Shown here one piece after another: positions 7,950 through 15,720 of a DNA stretch of 50,390 bases; position 1 is the first letter of the stretch, and every line of letters begins with the position of its first letter. The notes beneath the pieces were generated by a model, which saw only the letters and a list, made by a program, of their open reading frames with translations, did no database searches and was not told the DNA's origin. The DNA comes from UBA1189 sp964570685 (lineage in GTDB: Bacteria; Bacteroidota; Bacteroidia; Bacteroidales; Bacteroidaceae): positions 1-50,390 of the forward strand of contig CAZMZC010000018.1 in the NCBI GenBank assembly GCA_964570685.1, read 5' to 3'. Position numbers and translations under genes: made by a program.

Positions 7950-9227
7950 ATGACAGCACCATTGCAAGGTATTAAAGTCATTGATTGGACCCAAGTACAG
8001 TCGGGTCCTTCGTGTACACAGATGTTGGCGTGGCTTGGCGCCGATGTTATCAAGATTGAGCGTGTGGGGCTCGGTGACCCTACACGTACCGAGCTTCTCG
8101 ACTATCCGGGCATGGATAGCCTCTACTACTTGCAGCTCAACTGCAACAAGCGTTCCATCGAGTTGGATATGAAGTCGCCCGAGGGCAAGGAGGTGCTCAC
8201 GCGCCTGCTCAAGACGGCCGACATCTTCGTGGAGAACCTGCACCCGGGTGCCGTTGCCAAGCTTGGCTTCTCGTGGGAAGAGGTGCATAAAATCAACCCG
8301 CGCGTCATCTACGGCACCATCAAGGGATTCAACGACGACTCACCCTTTGCCTCCGTAAAGGCCTTCGAGCCGGTGGCACAATGTGCCGGTGGAGCCGCCG
8401 CCACTACAGGTTGGTGGAAGGGCGACTACAATATGCCTACGCAGTCGGGTGCTGCCCTGGGCGACAGCAACACAGGTATGCACCTGCTCATCGGCTTGCT
8501 GGCAGCACTGATGCAGCGAGAGAAGACGGGCGAGGGATGCTTCGTGGAGCAGTCGATGCAGGATGCGGTCATCAACCTCTGCCGTGTGAAGCTGCGCGAC
8601 CAGCTTATCCTCGAACATACCGGCGTGCTGGAGCATTTCCCGCAATATCCGAACGAGAAGTTTGGCGACACCGTGCCGCGTGGCGGTAATGTCGAAGGTG
8701 GTCAGGTGATGGGATGGTGCTACCGTTGTAAAGGTTGGGAGACCGACCCCGGTGCCTTCGTCTACATCGTCCTCCAGAACGAGGCGAAACCCTTTGCCGC
8801 CGCTGCCGCTGCCATCGGACACCCAGAATGGGCCAACGACCCGAAGTACAATACGCCTGCGGCCCGCAACAAAATCAAAGAGGAAATCTACGCCGCTGTG
8901 GAGGCATATACCATCACTCGCGAGAAGATGGAGATCGTGGAGACCTTGGGCAAGGCTGGCGTGCCGTGTGGACCTGTACTCACGATGAAGGAGATTGCCG
9001 AGGACGAGTCGCTGCGCAAGTGTGGCACCATCGTTGAGGTGGACCAACCCGGCCGTGGCAAGTTCCTCACCATCGGCTGTCCGCCCAAGTTCTCAAGCTA
9101 TACTCCCGAGGTGAAGCCCGCTCCCGCTTTGGGCGAACACACCGACGAAGTGCTCCGCGAGATTGGCTACACGGCCGACGAGATTGCGGCGTTGCGTAAG
9201 AAACAAGTTGTCTGCAAGACCGCTTGA
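7950..9227 (+). CDS. frc: Formyl-CoA:oxalate CoA-transferase
   Basis: Class III CoA-transferase that moves CoA from formyl-CoA to oxalate, giving oxalyl-CoA and formate. At 425 residues it is close to the 428 of the Oxalobacter enzyme. The catalytic aspartate is D172 in the block SGAALGDSNTG (equivalent to Asp169 there by position and context); a glycine-rich mobile loop GGNVEGG lies at 245-251; the N-terminal motif GIKVIDWTQVQSGP is characteristic. It is the first gene of a three-gene oxalate cassette with oxc and an AEC carrier. The start is supported by AGGAG 9 bp upstream. Confidence 0.93.
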   Translation: MTAPLQGIKVIDWTQVQSGPSCTQMLAWLGADVIKIERVGLGDPTRTELLDYPGMDSLYYLQLNCNKRSIELDMKSPEGKEVLTRLLKTADIFVENLHPGAVAKLGFSWEEVHKINPRVIYGTIKGFNDDSPFASVKAFEPVAQCAGGAAATTGWWKGDYNMPTQSGAALGDSNTGMHLLIGLLAALMQREKTGEGCFVEQSMQDAVINLCRVKLRDQLILEHTGVLEHFPQYPNEKFGDTVPRGGNVEGGQVMGWCYRCKGWETDPGAFVYIVLQNEAKPFAAAAAAIGHPEWANDPKYNTPAARNKIKEEIYAAVEAYTITREKMEIVETLGKAGVPCGPVLTMKEIAEDESLRKCGTIVEVDQPGRGKFLTIGCPPKFSSYTPEVKPAPALGEHTDEVLREIGYTADEIAALRKKQVVCKTA

Positions 9228-9241
9228 TGATAACGTGTTTT

Positions 9242-9269
9242 GTCATCCTGAACGCAGTGAAGGATCTCG
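9242..9269 (+). repeat. Copy of the widespread CHPERSEGS-type intergenic repeat
   Basis: GTCATCCTGAACGCAGTG followed by AAGGATCTCG is the repeat often mistranslated as the peptide CHPERSEGS in many bacterial genomes. It forms a short stem (TCCT/AGGA) and lies 15 bp after the frc stop. It is not coding. Confidence 0.75.
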
Positions 9270-9391
9270 CAGAGTTTCTTGGAGAAAACTCCTCGGGAGA
9301 ACTAAAGTTTCCTTCGTCGCAACCGACGCTTTCATACCGCGTCGGCCCAAGGAGGGGTGATGCAGCCATCGCAATCAAATCTATATTATCT

Positions 9392-9470
9392 GTTTAACCC
9401 TTAAATTGCCTCTATCTAATCCTTCCCATAGGACCGGAGTCCCCCTCCTCGGGAGGGGTTAAGGGAGGCC
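9392..9470 (+). repeat. 79-bp intergenic repeat, copy 1 (before oxc)
   Basis: Starts GTTTAACCCTTAAATTGCC and ends in a GC-rich palindrome (CCCCTCC..GGGAGGGG) followed by GGGAGGCC. Copy 2 at 11201-11279 differs at only three positions. Each copy ends about 12 bases before a start codon, so it forms the leader of oxc and of the carrier gene. Confidence 0.85.
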
Positions 9471-9482
9471 CCCTTCTTTATC

Positions 9483-11198
9483 ATGAACTATATCCCCAAC
9501 AACCCCCAAGCCACGCTTACCGACGGCATGCATCTCATGGTCGATGCCCTAAGGATGAATGGCGTAGACACTATCTATGGTGTCGTGGGCATCCCCGTCA
9601 CCGACCTCGCCCGCCATGCTCAGGAGGTAGGCATCCGCTACATCGGATTCCGCCACGAGCAGTCGGCGGGCAATGCTGCCGCTATCAGCGGTTACCTTAC
9701 CCAGAAGCCTGGTATCTGCCTCACGGTGTCGGCTCCGGGCTTCCTCAATGGTCTCACGGCACTGGCTGCTGCCACCATCAACGGCTTCCCGATGATACAG
9801 ATCAGCGGCTCCAGCGACCGCAACATCATTGACCTGCAGCAGGGCGACTATGAGGGTCTTGACCAGATGAACGTGGCCAAGCCCTTTGCCAAGGCTGCCT
9901 ATCGAATCAATCGCCCCGAAGACATTGCCGTAGGTGTGGCACGTGCCATACGCACTGCCGTGTCGGGCCGTCCGGGTGGTGTGTACCTTGATATTACCAC
10001 TGCTATGCTCAGCGCTACCATGGATGCTCAGGCTGCCCAGGCATCGCTCTTCGCCCCTGTAGAACCTGCCCCCAAGCAGTACCCCTGCTCAGGCTCGGTG
10101 AAGCGGGCGCTCAAACTGCTTGCCTCGGCACAGAAGCCCCTCATCATCATCGGCAAGGGCGCGGCATACGCACAGGCTGAGGTGGAGCTTCGCACCTTCG
10201 TAGAGCGCACAGGCATCCCCTTCCTGCCCATGTCGATGGCCAAGGGACTCTTGCCCGACGACCATCCCCAATGTGCCGCCTCGGCCCGTAGCCTCGTGCT
10301 CGGGCAGGCCGATGTGGTGATGCTTGTGGGCGCACGACTCAATTGGCTGCTCACTCACGGCAAGGGTAAGAAGTGGAACCCCGCAGCGCAGTTTATCCAG
10401 TTCGACATCCTTCCCGAGGAAATCGACAGCAACCGTCCCATTGCCGCTCCTGTGGTGGGCGACATCGTATCGTCGCTCGATGTGATGATTGCCAAGATGG
10501 ACAACTTCAACATCCACTGCCCACAGGCATGGCGCGATGCCATCGAGGCGGTGAAGCAGACCAACGTGGCCAAGATGCAGGCCAAGCTCACTACGCTGAC
10601 CTCGCCGATGAACTACTTCAACGCCCTAAAGGCGGTGAGCGACGTGCTCGACGGCTATAAGGACATCTACGTGGTGAACGAGGGTGCCAACACGCTCGAC
10701 GACACGCGCAACGTCATCAACATGTACCGTCCGCGCCTGCGCCTCGACTGCGGCACATGGGGCGTCATGGGCATCGGCATGGGCTATGCCATAGCGGCGG
10801 CCGTCACCAGTGGCCGACAGGTCGTAGCCATCGAGGGCGACAGCGCCTTCGGCTTCAGCGGCATGGAGATTGAGACCATCTGCCGCTACCGACTGCCCGT
10901 CACCGTGGTGGTGTTCAACAATGGCGGCATATACCGTGGCAACGACCCCAACCTCGGAGGCGGTGCCGACCCATCGCCCACGTCGCTCACCCCCAATGCT
11001 CGCTACGACAAGCTGATAGAGGCCTTCGGTGGCACGGCCTATAACGCCACCACCCCCGACGAACTGCGCACGGCACTCACCGCCGCCCTCACCTCGCATC
11101 GTCCTGCCCTCATCAACTGTGTCATCGACCCTGCCGTGGGCACCGAGAGCGGACATATCGGGAATCTGAATCCGAAGACGGTAGCCCCGCAAAAGTGA
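9483..11198 (+). CDS. oxc: Oxalyl-CoA decarboxylase
   Basis: Thiamine-diphosphate enzyme that decarboxylates oxalyl-CoA to formyl-CoA and CO2, feeding formyl-CoA back to Frc. The protein has 571 residues in the usual three-domain layout. The conserved cofactor-activating glutamate is E59 in FRHEQSAG, and the ThDP/metal motif runs from G452-D453-S454 to N479-N480. The substrate-domain stretch PLIIIGKGAAYAQAE is typical of Oxc. It lies 255 bp after frc, across two repeat elements, and is followed by the AEC carrier gene. With Frc it turns over oxalate and consumes a proton, which aids acid tolerance and energy conservation in other bacteria. Confidence 0.94.
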   Translation: MNYIPNNPQATLTDGMHLMVDALRMNGVDTIYGVVGIPVTDLARHAQEVGIRYIGFRHEQSAGNAAAISGYLTQKPGICLTVSAPGFLNGLTALAAATINGFPMIQISGSSDRNIIDLQQGDYEGLDQMNVAKPFAKAAYRINRPEDIAVGVARAIRTAVSGRPGGVYLDITTAMLSATMDAQAAQASLFAPVEPAPKQYPCSGSVKRALKLLASAQKPLIIIGKGAAYAQAEVELRTFVERTGIPFLPMSMAKGLLPDDHPQCAASARSLVLGQADVVMLVGARLNWLLTHGKGKKWNPAAQFIQFDILPEEIDSNRPIAAPVVGDIVSSLDVMIAKMDNFNIHCPQAWRDAIEAVKQTNVAKMQAKLTTLTSPMNYFNALKAVSDVLDGYKDIYVVNEGANTLDDTRNVINMYRPRLRLDCGTWGVMGIGMGYAIAAAVTSGRQVVAIEGDSAFGFSGMEIETICRYRLPVTVVVFNNGGIYRGNDPNLGGGADPSPTSLTPNARYDKLIEAFGGTAYNATTPDELRTALTAALTSHRPALINCVIDPAVGTESGHIGNLNPKTVAPQK

Positions 11199-11200
11199 TT

Positions 11201-11279
11201 GTTTAACCCTTAAATTGCCTCTATCTAATCCTTCCCATAGGACCGAAGTCCCCCTCCTTGGGAGGGGTTAGGGGAGGCC
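11201..11279 (+). repeat. 79-bp intergenic repeat, copy 2 (before the AEC carrier)
   Basis: Copy 2 of the repeat at 9392-9470, with three substitutions. It begins two bases after the oxc stop codon and ends 11 bases before the next start codon. The GC-rich palindrome at its end belongs to the same CCCTCC/GGAGGG class as the insertions inside valS. Confidence 0.85.
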
Positions 11280-11290
11280 TCCTATTCATT

Positions 11291-12244
11291 ATGCTCGACA
11301 TCCTTATCAAAGACATCCTCCCCATCTTCGTCATCATGGCGTTGGGGTATATGGCCGGTAAGCGCGGTGTGTTCTCTACCGACAATGCGCAGATATTCAA
11401 CAAGCTCGTGCTCACTTACGCCTTGCCTGCGGCCCTGTTCGTGTCCATCGTCAAGGCCGACCGTTCCATGCTCTTCGGCGATGCCAAATTGCTTCTTATC
11501 AGTTTGATTGTCCTCGTGGGACTGTTCCTGCTGTCCTACATCTCCACTTATAAGTTATTTAGGCATACCAAGAGCGAAGCTGCCGTAAGTGCCCTCATTA
11601 CGGGATCTCCTACCATCGGTTTCCTCGGGTTTGCCGTACTTGCTCCCATCTATGGCGATACGGCTTCTACAGGACTGGTGATAGCCATCGTCTCTATCGT
11701 GGTCAATGCCATCAGTATTCCCATTGGTATGGCACTACTCAATGCTGGAAAGAATGATACCGCTCAGGTGCAAGGTGGAGCAAAGAAGGGTAATCCTGTG
11801 TTGGATGCTTTGAAGGCACCTGTATGCTGGGCTCCCATTCTTGCTGTTGTCATGGTCCTATTGGGTATAAAGTTTCCTTCCATCCTTGACCCTAACTTCG
11901 AACTTATCGCCAAGGCCAATTCGGGTGTGGCTGTATTTGCAGCTGGTCTGACCCTCTCGGGCATGAAGTTCCAACTTGACAAGGAGGTGCTCTACAATAC
12001 TGGATTCAAACTCTTGCTGATGCCTGCTATTCTGCTTGTCGTGGGACTCTTCTTCAAGATGGAACCCGACAAGTTGCAGATGATGGTGCTTGCCGGTGCC
12101 TTACCGCCAGCCTTCTCAGGCATTATCATAGGTAGTCGCTATCAGCAATATGTACGCACAGGTACCTCTACACTGGCCTTGAGTATCTTCCTGTTTGTGC
12201 TCACAGCTCCTTTCTGGATTTGGATTACCCGTATGGTGGCGTAG
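11291..12244 (+). CDS. AEC-family membrane carrier, probably oxalate/formate-linked
   Basis: Hydrophobic 317-residue protein with about ten membrane helices in two halves, separated by a polar linker (GKNDTAQVQGGAKKGNP), the layout of the auxin-efflux-carrier family. The start at 11291 (MLDILIKDILPIF) is chosen because a longer in-frame ORF would translate the upstream repeat. In E. coli the AEC protein YfdV is encoded with yfdW (frc) and yfdU (oxc), so oxalate uptake, formate export or exchange is the likely role. The substrate is inferred from context only. Confidence 0.82.
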   Translation: MLDILIKDILPIFVIMALGYMAGKRGVFSTDNAQIFNKLVLTYALPAALFVSIVKADRSMLFGDAKLLLISLIVLVGLFLLSYISTYKLFRHTKSEAAVSALITGSPTIGFLGFAVLAPIYGDTASTGLVIAIVSIVVNAISIPIGMALLNAGKNDTAQVQGGAKKGNPVLDALKAPVCWAPILAVVMVLLGIKFPSILDPNFELIAKANSGVAVFAAGLTLSGMKFQLDKEVLYNTGFKLLLMPAILLVVGLFFKMEPDKLQMMVLAGALPPAFSGIIIGSRYQQYVRTGTSTLALSIFLFVLTAPFWIWITRMVA

Positions 12245-12271
12245 TCCCTGTGTGCTCTGAACAATACAAAG

Positions 12272-12313
12272 AACATCGCACCCGCCCCTCCCGGGAGAGG
12301 TGGGTGCGATGTC
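12272..12313 (+). terminator. Strong hairpin between convergent genes
   Basis: ACATCGCACCC pairs with GGGTGCGATGT around an inner CCTC/GAGG stem, giving more than 15 bp of pairing between the carrier stop (12244) and the stop of the minus-strand gene (12337). The tail GTCTTATTTCC is moderately T-rich on the plus strand. It probably works for both strands. Confidence 0.65.
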
Positions 12314-12336
12314 TTATTTCCTGCACGATGCCTAGG

Positions 12337-14871
12337 CTACATCACTACCTTTTCCCCGTTCCTTATATATATACCGCGTGTGGGATTGGTCACCCTGCGG
12401 CCCATAAGGTCGTAGTAGGGAGCATCGGTTGCTACATTATTGATATTGGTTATCGTACTGACATTCTTAATTGTGACTTCTAATGGGTATGGTTCGATTA
12501 CATCAATTCTTATTATCTCATCGGAAAAACGAGGAATCATGAAGTCTACGTGATGGTAATCAATACAATTGGCGGTCGCTCCATCGTGAAATATGAGTTC
12601 GATGTTATTGCCTCTGGCATTAGCAACACAATACAGCCCACCACCACAGTTTGAACTATAGTAACCAGTGATGCGTATAGAGTCAGTGCCTATAGTAGCT
12701 GTTAGTCCATCGGCATCAGCAGTGTTATTTAGGTCGACATTAGCATCTGTCACATAGTCTCCTTCATATTCGTGTTCTTTCAGATTGATTCTTTCTTTAC
12801 TCCACTCCGTAGCGCGGCCAAACATGTCGATACTGCGTGAGTAGATGTGTATGATGTTGTTTGCCGGGCAGGCGAAGGAGACGTTGAATTGGCATTCTCC
12901 GTAAGCACTGCACTGCATCTCGCCTGCGTATAGCACCGTGCCGTCGGTATCCGTAATCTTCAGCTCCACGGTATAGCGCATCCAGGCAGGGGCACGACTG
13001 TAGATGTCTTTGTTCTCGCCTTCGCCGATACGTACGGGGATTTCCTTGCGTGGACGTGTGTGGACAACGAGGTCTACATTGCCGTCCATAGTAGTGTTGT
13101 CTTCATCTATCTCCACATCCATCTCCGTGGAGTCGTTTACGGTCACCTCATTCTCGGGCGATATGTAGCCGCATATAAAGTCGTCGATGGTCACGAGCTG
13201 TGAGTAGGTCCACTGCATGTCACTCGCAATATATGTTGCCAAGTCGGGCACAACGTAGGTGATGTGGTAGGTGGTATCTGCATAGTCGACGATGCAGTTC
13301 TCCTCTATCGAAGGAGGATTCTCTCCACTGAATACTATGCAGAGGTCACCGAACGGATTCTTTGTCTCGGACTCATCGTCGAGCATCATGATATTGCTGA
13401 AAGCATCTTGACCGATATAGCGAAGCTTTTCGGTAAAATAGAGTATCTGTCCCTGACGGAAGCAGGCACTGGCAAACGCTTTAGGGCCGATGCTGTCTAC
13501 ATCGAAATAAACCACAGTCTTGTCGTTCCAACGGGCAAAGTCGGTGGAGTCGGTCACCTCTTCTGCCTCATTGATGGTATAGCGGCACAGGTATGTATCG
13601 CCGTAGTAGATACCGTATCCACGGCGGACGGTGGGGCGAGATGGTTCGGACTCATCCCCTTTATTGTAGATGTATTTTCCATTGTAAGAGCAACTTTGCA
13701 GCTCTTTTACAAGCCCATAGCTCTGGAAGTCATTGGTCAATATACCCATTTTGAGCGAACCAATGCCTTCTACCCAATAGTCGGCATTATAGACGGTGTC
13801 AGGGGCTTGTGCATCGGCAACCACCATCAAGTATTTGCGCAGTATGTCATCATCTAACATAATATTGCCCACACGTTTTACTGTAAGCGGTTCGCCTTTC
13901 TGAGGATAGAATTCATCACCCTCTTGCAAACCGAAATCAAACATCAGCTCTCCATTCTGATAATACTTGTTGCCTTCTTGTCTGCAGTAGCCTACTTCAA
14001 TTGTCCCCATGCTACTATCCATCACGTTGCGTGTTTGCTTATAAAGTTTCTTGTATCTGATATCCTCCACAACCGTGTCTCCCTCAACCCACATGAACAC
14101 GTCATTCGTATATCTGTCGTCGATATAAGGCACTTGTGTCCTGACATGCCACTTCTTGCCGTCTACATCCAAATCCTGCTCATTAGCTACGAGCTTGCTG
14201 TGCATGTCGTACGGAGTGCCCCACAGCAGTTCGCCGTTGCGGTAAAAGTTGACAGGGTCATATATCGGGGTGTAAGCATTAAGCATTCGCCACATACAAT
14301 TGGGGTAGAAAAAAGGGTAGTTTTGATAGCCGATACCATACATCAGACCTTTTACAACTTGCACCTCGCTGCCATTGTGCAGAGTGCAGGTTCTTATTTG
14401 GTCGATGGTTTCGTATACAGTCTCCCCCTCATCGTTTGTCCCAAGGCAGATGGTCTCTCCCTCTTTACGATTGGGCGATGAGAAGTCGTAGAGAAATTCC
14501 CAGTCGTTACTGCCGTCATTCAAGTATTTGAAGTATACATATCCGTTGTCTGCCTCATAGATGACGCCCTCCAACTCTGGCGTGAAGGCTTTATGCGGTT
14601 GATCGGTTATAGTGGTGATGTCGCGGTCATACTGATACCACAACGTCACGCAGGACTTCCCGTCAACGATAGTGTCATTGCCCGTCCACATCTCATAGTA
14701 GATGGTCTCTTTAGGGATTGTCTCATCCATCTCTGCAAAGTTTACGGTTATCACATTGGTGCAACGGATGCTGTTAGCGGGAAAGAAACGCGCATTCTCA
14801 CCAAAGACCTGTACTGTGGCTGTACCCATAAGGAATAGCGAAACCAACAAACTGTAAATCCTCTTTTTCAT
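12337..14871 (-). CDS. Large secreted protein with type-IX-like C-terminal sorting sequence
   Basis: Function unknown. The start at 14871 gives 844 residues with a clear signal peptide (MKKRIYSLLVSLFLMG..VFG|ENA); the reading frame is open upstream but that extension would translate the promoter region. The middle has a BspA-like leucine-rich segment (IGPKAFASACF...LRYIGQDAFSN), and beta-sandwich-like stretches follow. The last 25 residues, YYDLMGRRVTNPTRGIYIRN and on, match the YDLxGRxV..P..GIYIxxGxK ending common in exported Prevotella/Bacteroides proteins. Probably surface-attached or secreted. It is monocistronic: terminator downstream, own promoter upstream, and the GH35 gene beyond an 850-bp repeat region. 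Confidence 0.75.
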   Translation of the reverse strand: MKKRIYSLLVSLFLMGTATVQVFGENARFFPANSIRCTNVITVNFAEMDETIPKETIYYEMWTGNDTIVDGKSCVTLWYQYDRDITTITDQPHKAFTPELEGVIYEADNGYVYFKYLNDGSNDWEFLYDFSSPNRKEGETICLGTNDEGETVYETIDQIRTCTLHNGSEVQVVKGLMYGIGYQNYPFFYPNCMWRMLNAYTPIYDPVNFYRNGELLWGTPYDMHSKLVANEQDLDVDGKKWHVRTQVPYIDDRYTNDVFMWVEGDTVVEDIRYKKLYKQTRNVMDSSMGTIEVGYCRQEGNKYYQNGELMFDFGLQEGDEFYPQKGEPLTVKRVGNIMLDDDILRKYLMVVADAQAPDTVYNADYWVEGIGSLKMGILTNDFQSYGLVKELQSCSYNGKYIYNKGDESEPSRPTVRRGYGIYYGDTYLCRYTINEAEEVTDSTDFARWNDKTVVYFDVDSIGPKAFASACFRQGQILYFTEKLRYIGQDAFSNIMMLDDESETKNPFGDLCIVFSGENPPSIEENCIVDYADTTYHITYVVPDLATYIASDMQWTYSQLVTIDDFICGYISPENEVTVNDSTEMDVEIDEDNTTMDGNVDLVVHTRPRKEIPVRIGEGENKDIYSRAPAWMRYTVELKITDTDGTVLYAGEMQCSAYGECQFNVSFACPANNIIHIYSRSIDMFGRATEWSKERINLKEHEYEGDYVTDANVDLNNTADADGLTATIGTDSIRITGYYSSNCGGGLYCVANARGNNIELIFHDGATANCIDYHHVDFMIPRFSDEIIRIDVIEPYPLEVTIKNVSTITNINNVATDAPYYDLMGRRVTNPTRGIYIRNGEKVVM

Positions 14872-14903
14872 AATACAAATATACGTTTTTCTTATTATTG
14901 ATG

Positions 14904-14911
14904 CAAATATA
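14904..14911 (-). promoter_or_regulatory. -7 box for the secreted-protein gene
   Basis: TAtaTTTG on the minus strand, 33 bases upstream of the start codon. No good -33 TTG lies at the expected distance. A second TAtaTTTG at 14876-14883 is too close to the start codon to give a leader. Confidence 0.45.
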
Positions 14912-14968
14912 GGTGTTTTGCAAGAAAAAACGGTGTTTTTTGATATTGCAAAAGTATTGCAAAATGAA

Positions 14969-15006
14969 AAACACCGATGAAATGGGCGAAAATTGCATTG
15001 CCTGAT
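14969..15006 (+). repeat. Direct repeat (left copy) bounding the repeat nest
   Basis: AACACCGATGAAA..GGG.GAAAAT...TGCCTGAT occurs here and, with small changes, at 15611-15646. Both copies are followed by a GATAAAAAA run and a GGGGCG or CGCCCC block. The two copies bracket all the other repeats in this 850-bp spacer. Confidence 0.65.
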
Positions 15007-15049
15007 TGGTGGTACTCGTAACGAAACCGGATAAAAAAGGGGCGTTTCT

Positions 15050-15078
15050 CTATGGCGAAAGTTCATAAATCGGTTGGC
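15050..15078 (+). repeat. 29-bp perfect inverted repeat, left arm
   Basis: The 29 bases beginning CTATGGCGAAAGTTC and ending CGGTTGGC are repeated in reverse complement at 15490-15518 without a mismatch. After two mismatches a further TGGC also matches. The arms are 411 bp apart and enclose both 22-bp-period arrays. Confidence 0.9.
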
Positions 15079-15134
15079 TTTGGCATGATGAGATATACTA
15101 TATGGTATCAGTTTGTTCTCGTATTCCGCAGTCA

Positions 15135-15244
15135 AAACTATAGTTTTTCTTTGCATAAACTGCAGTTTTTAGCCTTGCAAACTGTAGTTTTTATTTGCCC
15201 AAACTGGAGTTTGGAACCTTGCAAACTAGAGTTTGGGAGTTCCC
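15135..15244 (+). repeat. 22-bp-period palindrome array A (five units)
   Basis: The palindrome AAACTnnAGTTT starts at 15135, 15157, 15179, 15201 and 15223, exactly 22 bp apart. The linkers are less conserved (TTnnnTTGC-like). It lies upstream of the minus-strand secreted-protein gene. Confidence 0.92.
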
Positions 15245-15254
15245 AAATTCCTTT

Positions 15255-15342
15255 ATCATAGGCTTGACAAACTTTTATCAAGCCTGCGACAATTTTTTAT
15301 CACACCTGTGATAATTATTTGTCAAGCCTGCGGAAATGCCTG
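15255..15342 (+). repeat. 22-bp-period palindrome array B (four units)
   Basis: Units start at 15255, 15277, 15299 and 15321 with ATCA or GTCA, a CCTG centre and GATAA or GACAA. The third unit is the most symmetric (ATCACACCTGTGAT). The period is again 22 bp, with a sequence unrelated to array A. The palindrome centres are offset from array A by one and a half periods. Confidence 0.85.
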
Positions 15343-15489
15343 ATAAAACATTGTTGTGGGCATTGCTGTGTGTATACAATAGCGGTTACTATTGTGATGT
15401 CTGCCAATATAAAGCAATGCTTTAAGATGGCTTGCTTGCTCGGCAGAGTCCAAACAAGTTTGGCTCTACTCTCGCTACGCTGCGCCATT

Positions 15490-15518
15490 GCCAACCGATT
15501 TATGAACTTTCGCCATAG
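15490..15518 (-). repeat. 29-bp perfect inverted repeat, right arm
   Basis: Reverse complement of 15050-15078. Between array B and this arm, the stretch 15343-15489 holds smaller dyads (for example GAGtCCAAAC/GTTTGGcTC around 15445) and no gene. Confidence 0.9.
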
Positions 15519-15610
15519 GGTAATGGTGGAGAGGGGGCTTTTCTATGCTACCCGAACACGAATTGGTGGAGTTCCTCGGGTATCTTGCTCTTCAGACGGA
15601 TCTTGCCTAT

Positions 15611-15646
15611 AAACACCGATGAAAAGGGGAAAATGAGTGCCTGATA
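15611..15646 (+). repeat. Direct repeat (right copy) bounding the repeat nest
   Basis: Matches 14969-15006 in the same orientation with a few substitutions and small gaps. It runs into the A-run of the GH35 terminator. Confidence 0.65.
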
Positions 15647-15684
15647 AAAAAAACGCCCCCACACATCGGTATGATGGTGGGGCG
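15646..15684 (-). terminator. Terminator of the GH35 gene
   Basis: CGCCCCCAC pairs with GTGGGGCG (15654-15684). On the minus strand the hairpin is followed by a run of T, seen as A at 15646-15653. It lies 37 bases after the GH35 stop codon. Confidence 0.75.
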
Positions 15685-15720
15685 GATGTTATATAAGGAT
15701 TGTTATACTCTCTCTAACGC

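Noticed and set aside
9163..9360. A 65-codon frame containing CHPERSEGS
   Set aside because: This is the well-known spurious translation of an intergenic repeat and overlaps the end of frc.
12337..15156. Longer start for the secreted protein (939 residues)
   Set aside because: The extra 95 residues translate the promoter and the repeat nest; the internal ATG at 14871 gives a proper signal peptide.
15135..15342. CRISPR array
   Set aside because: The unit itself is 22 bp with no spacer between conserved repeats, the units are palindromic, and there are no Cas genes in the window.
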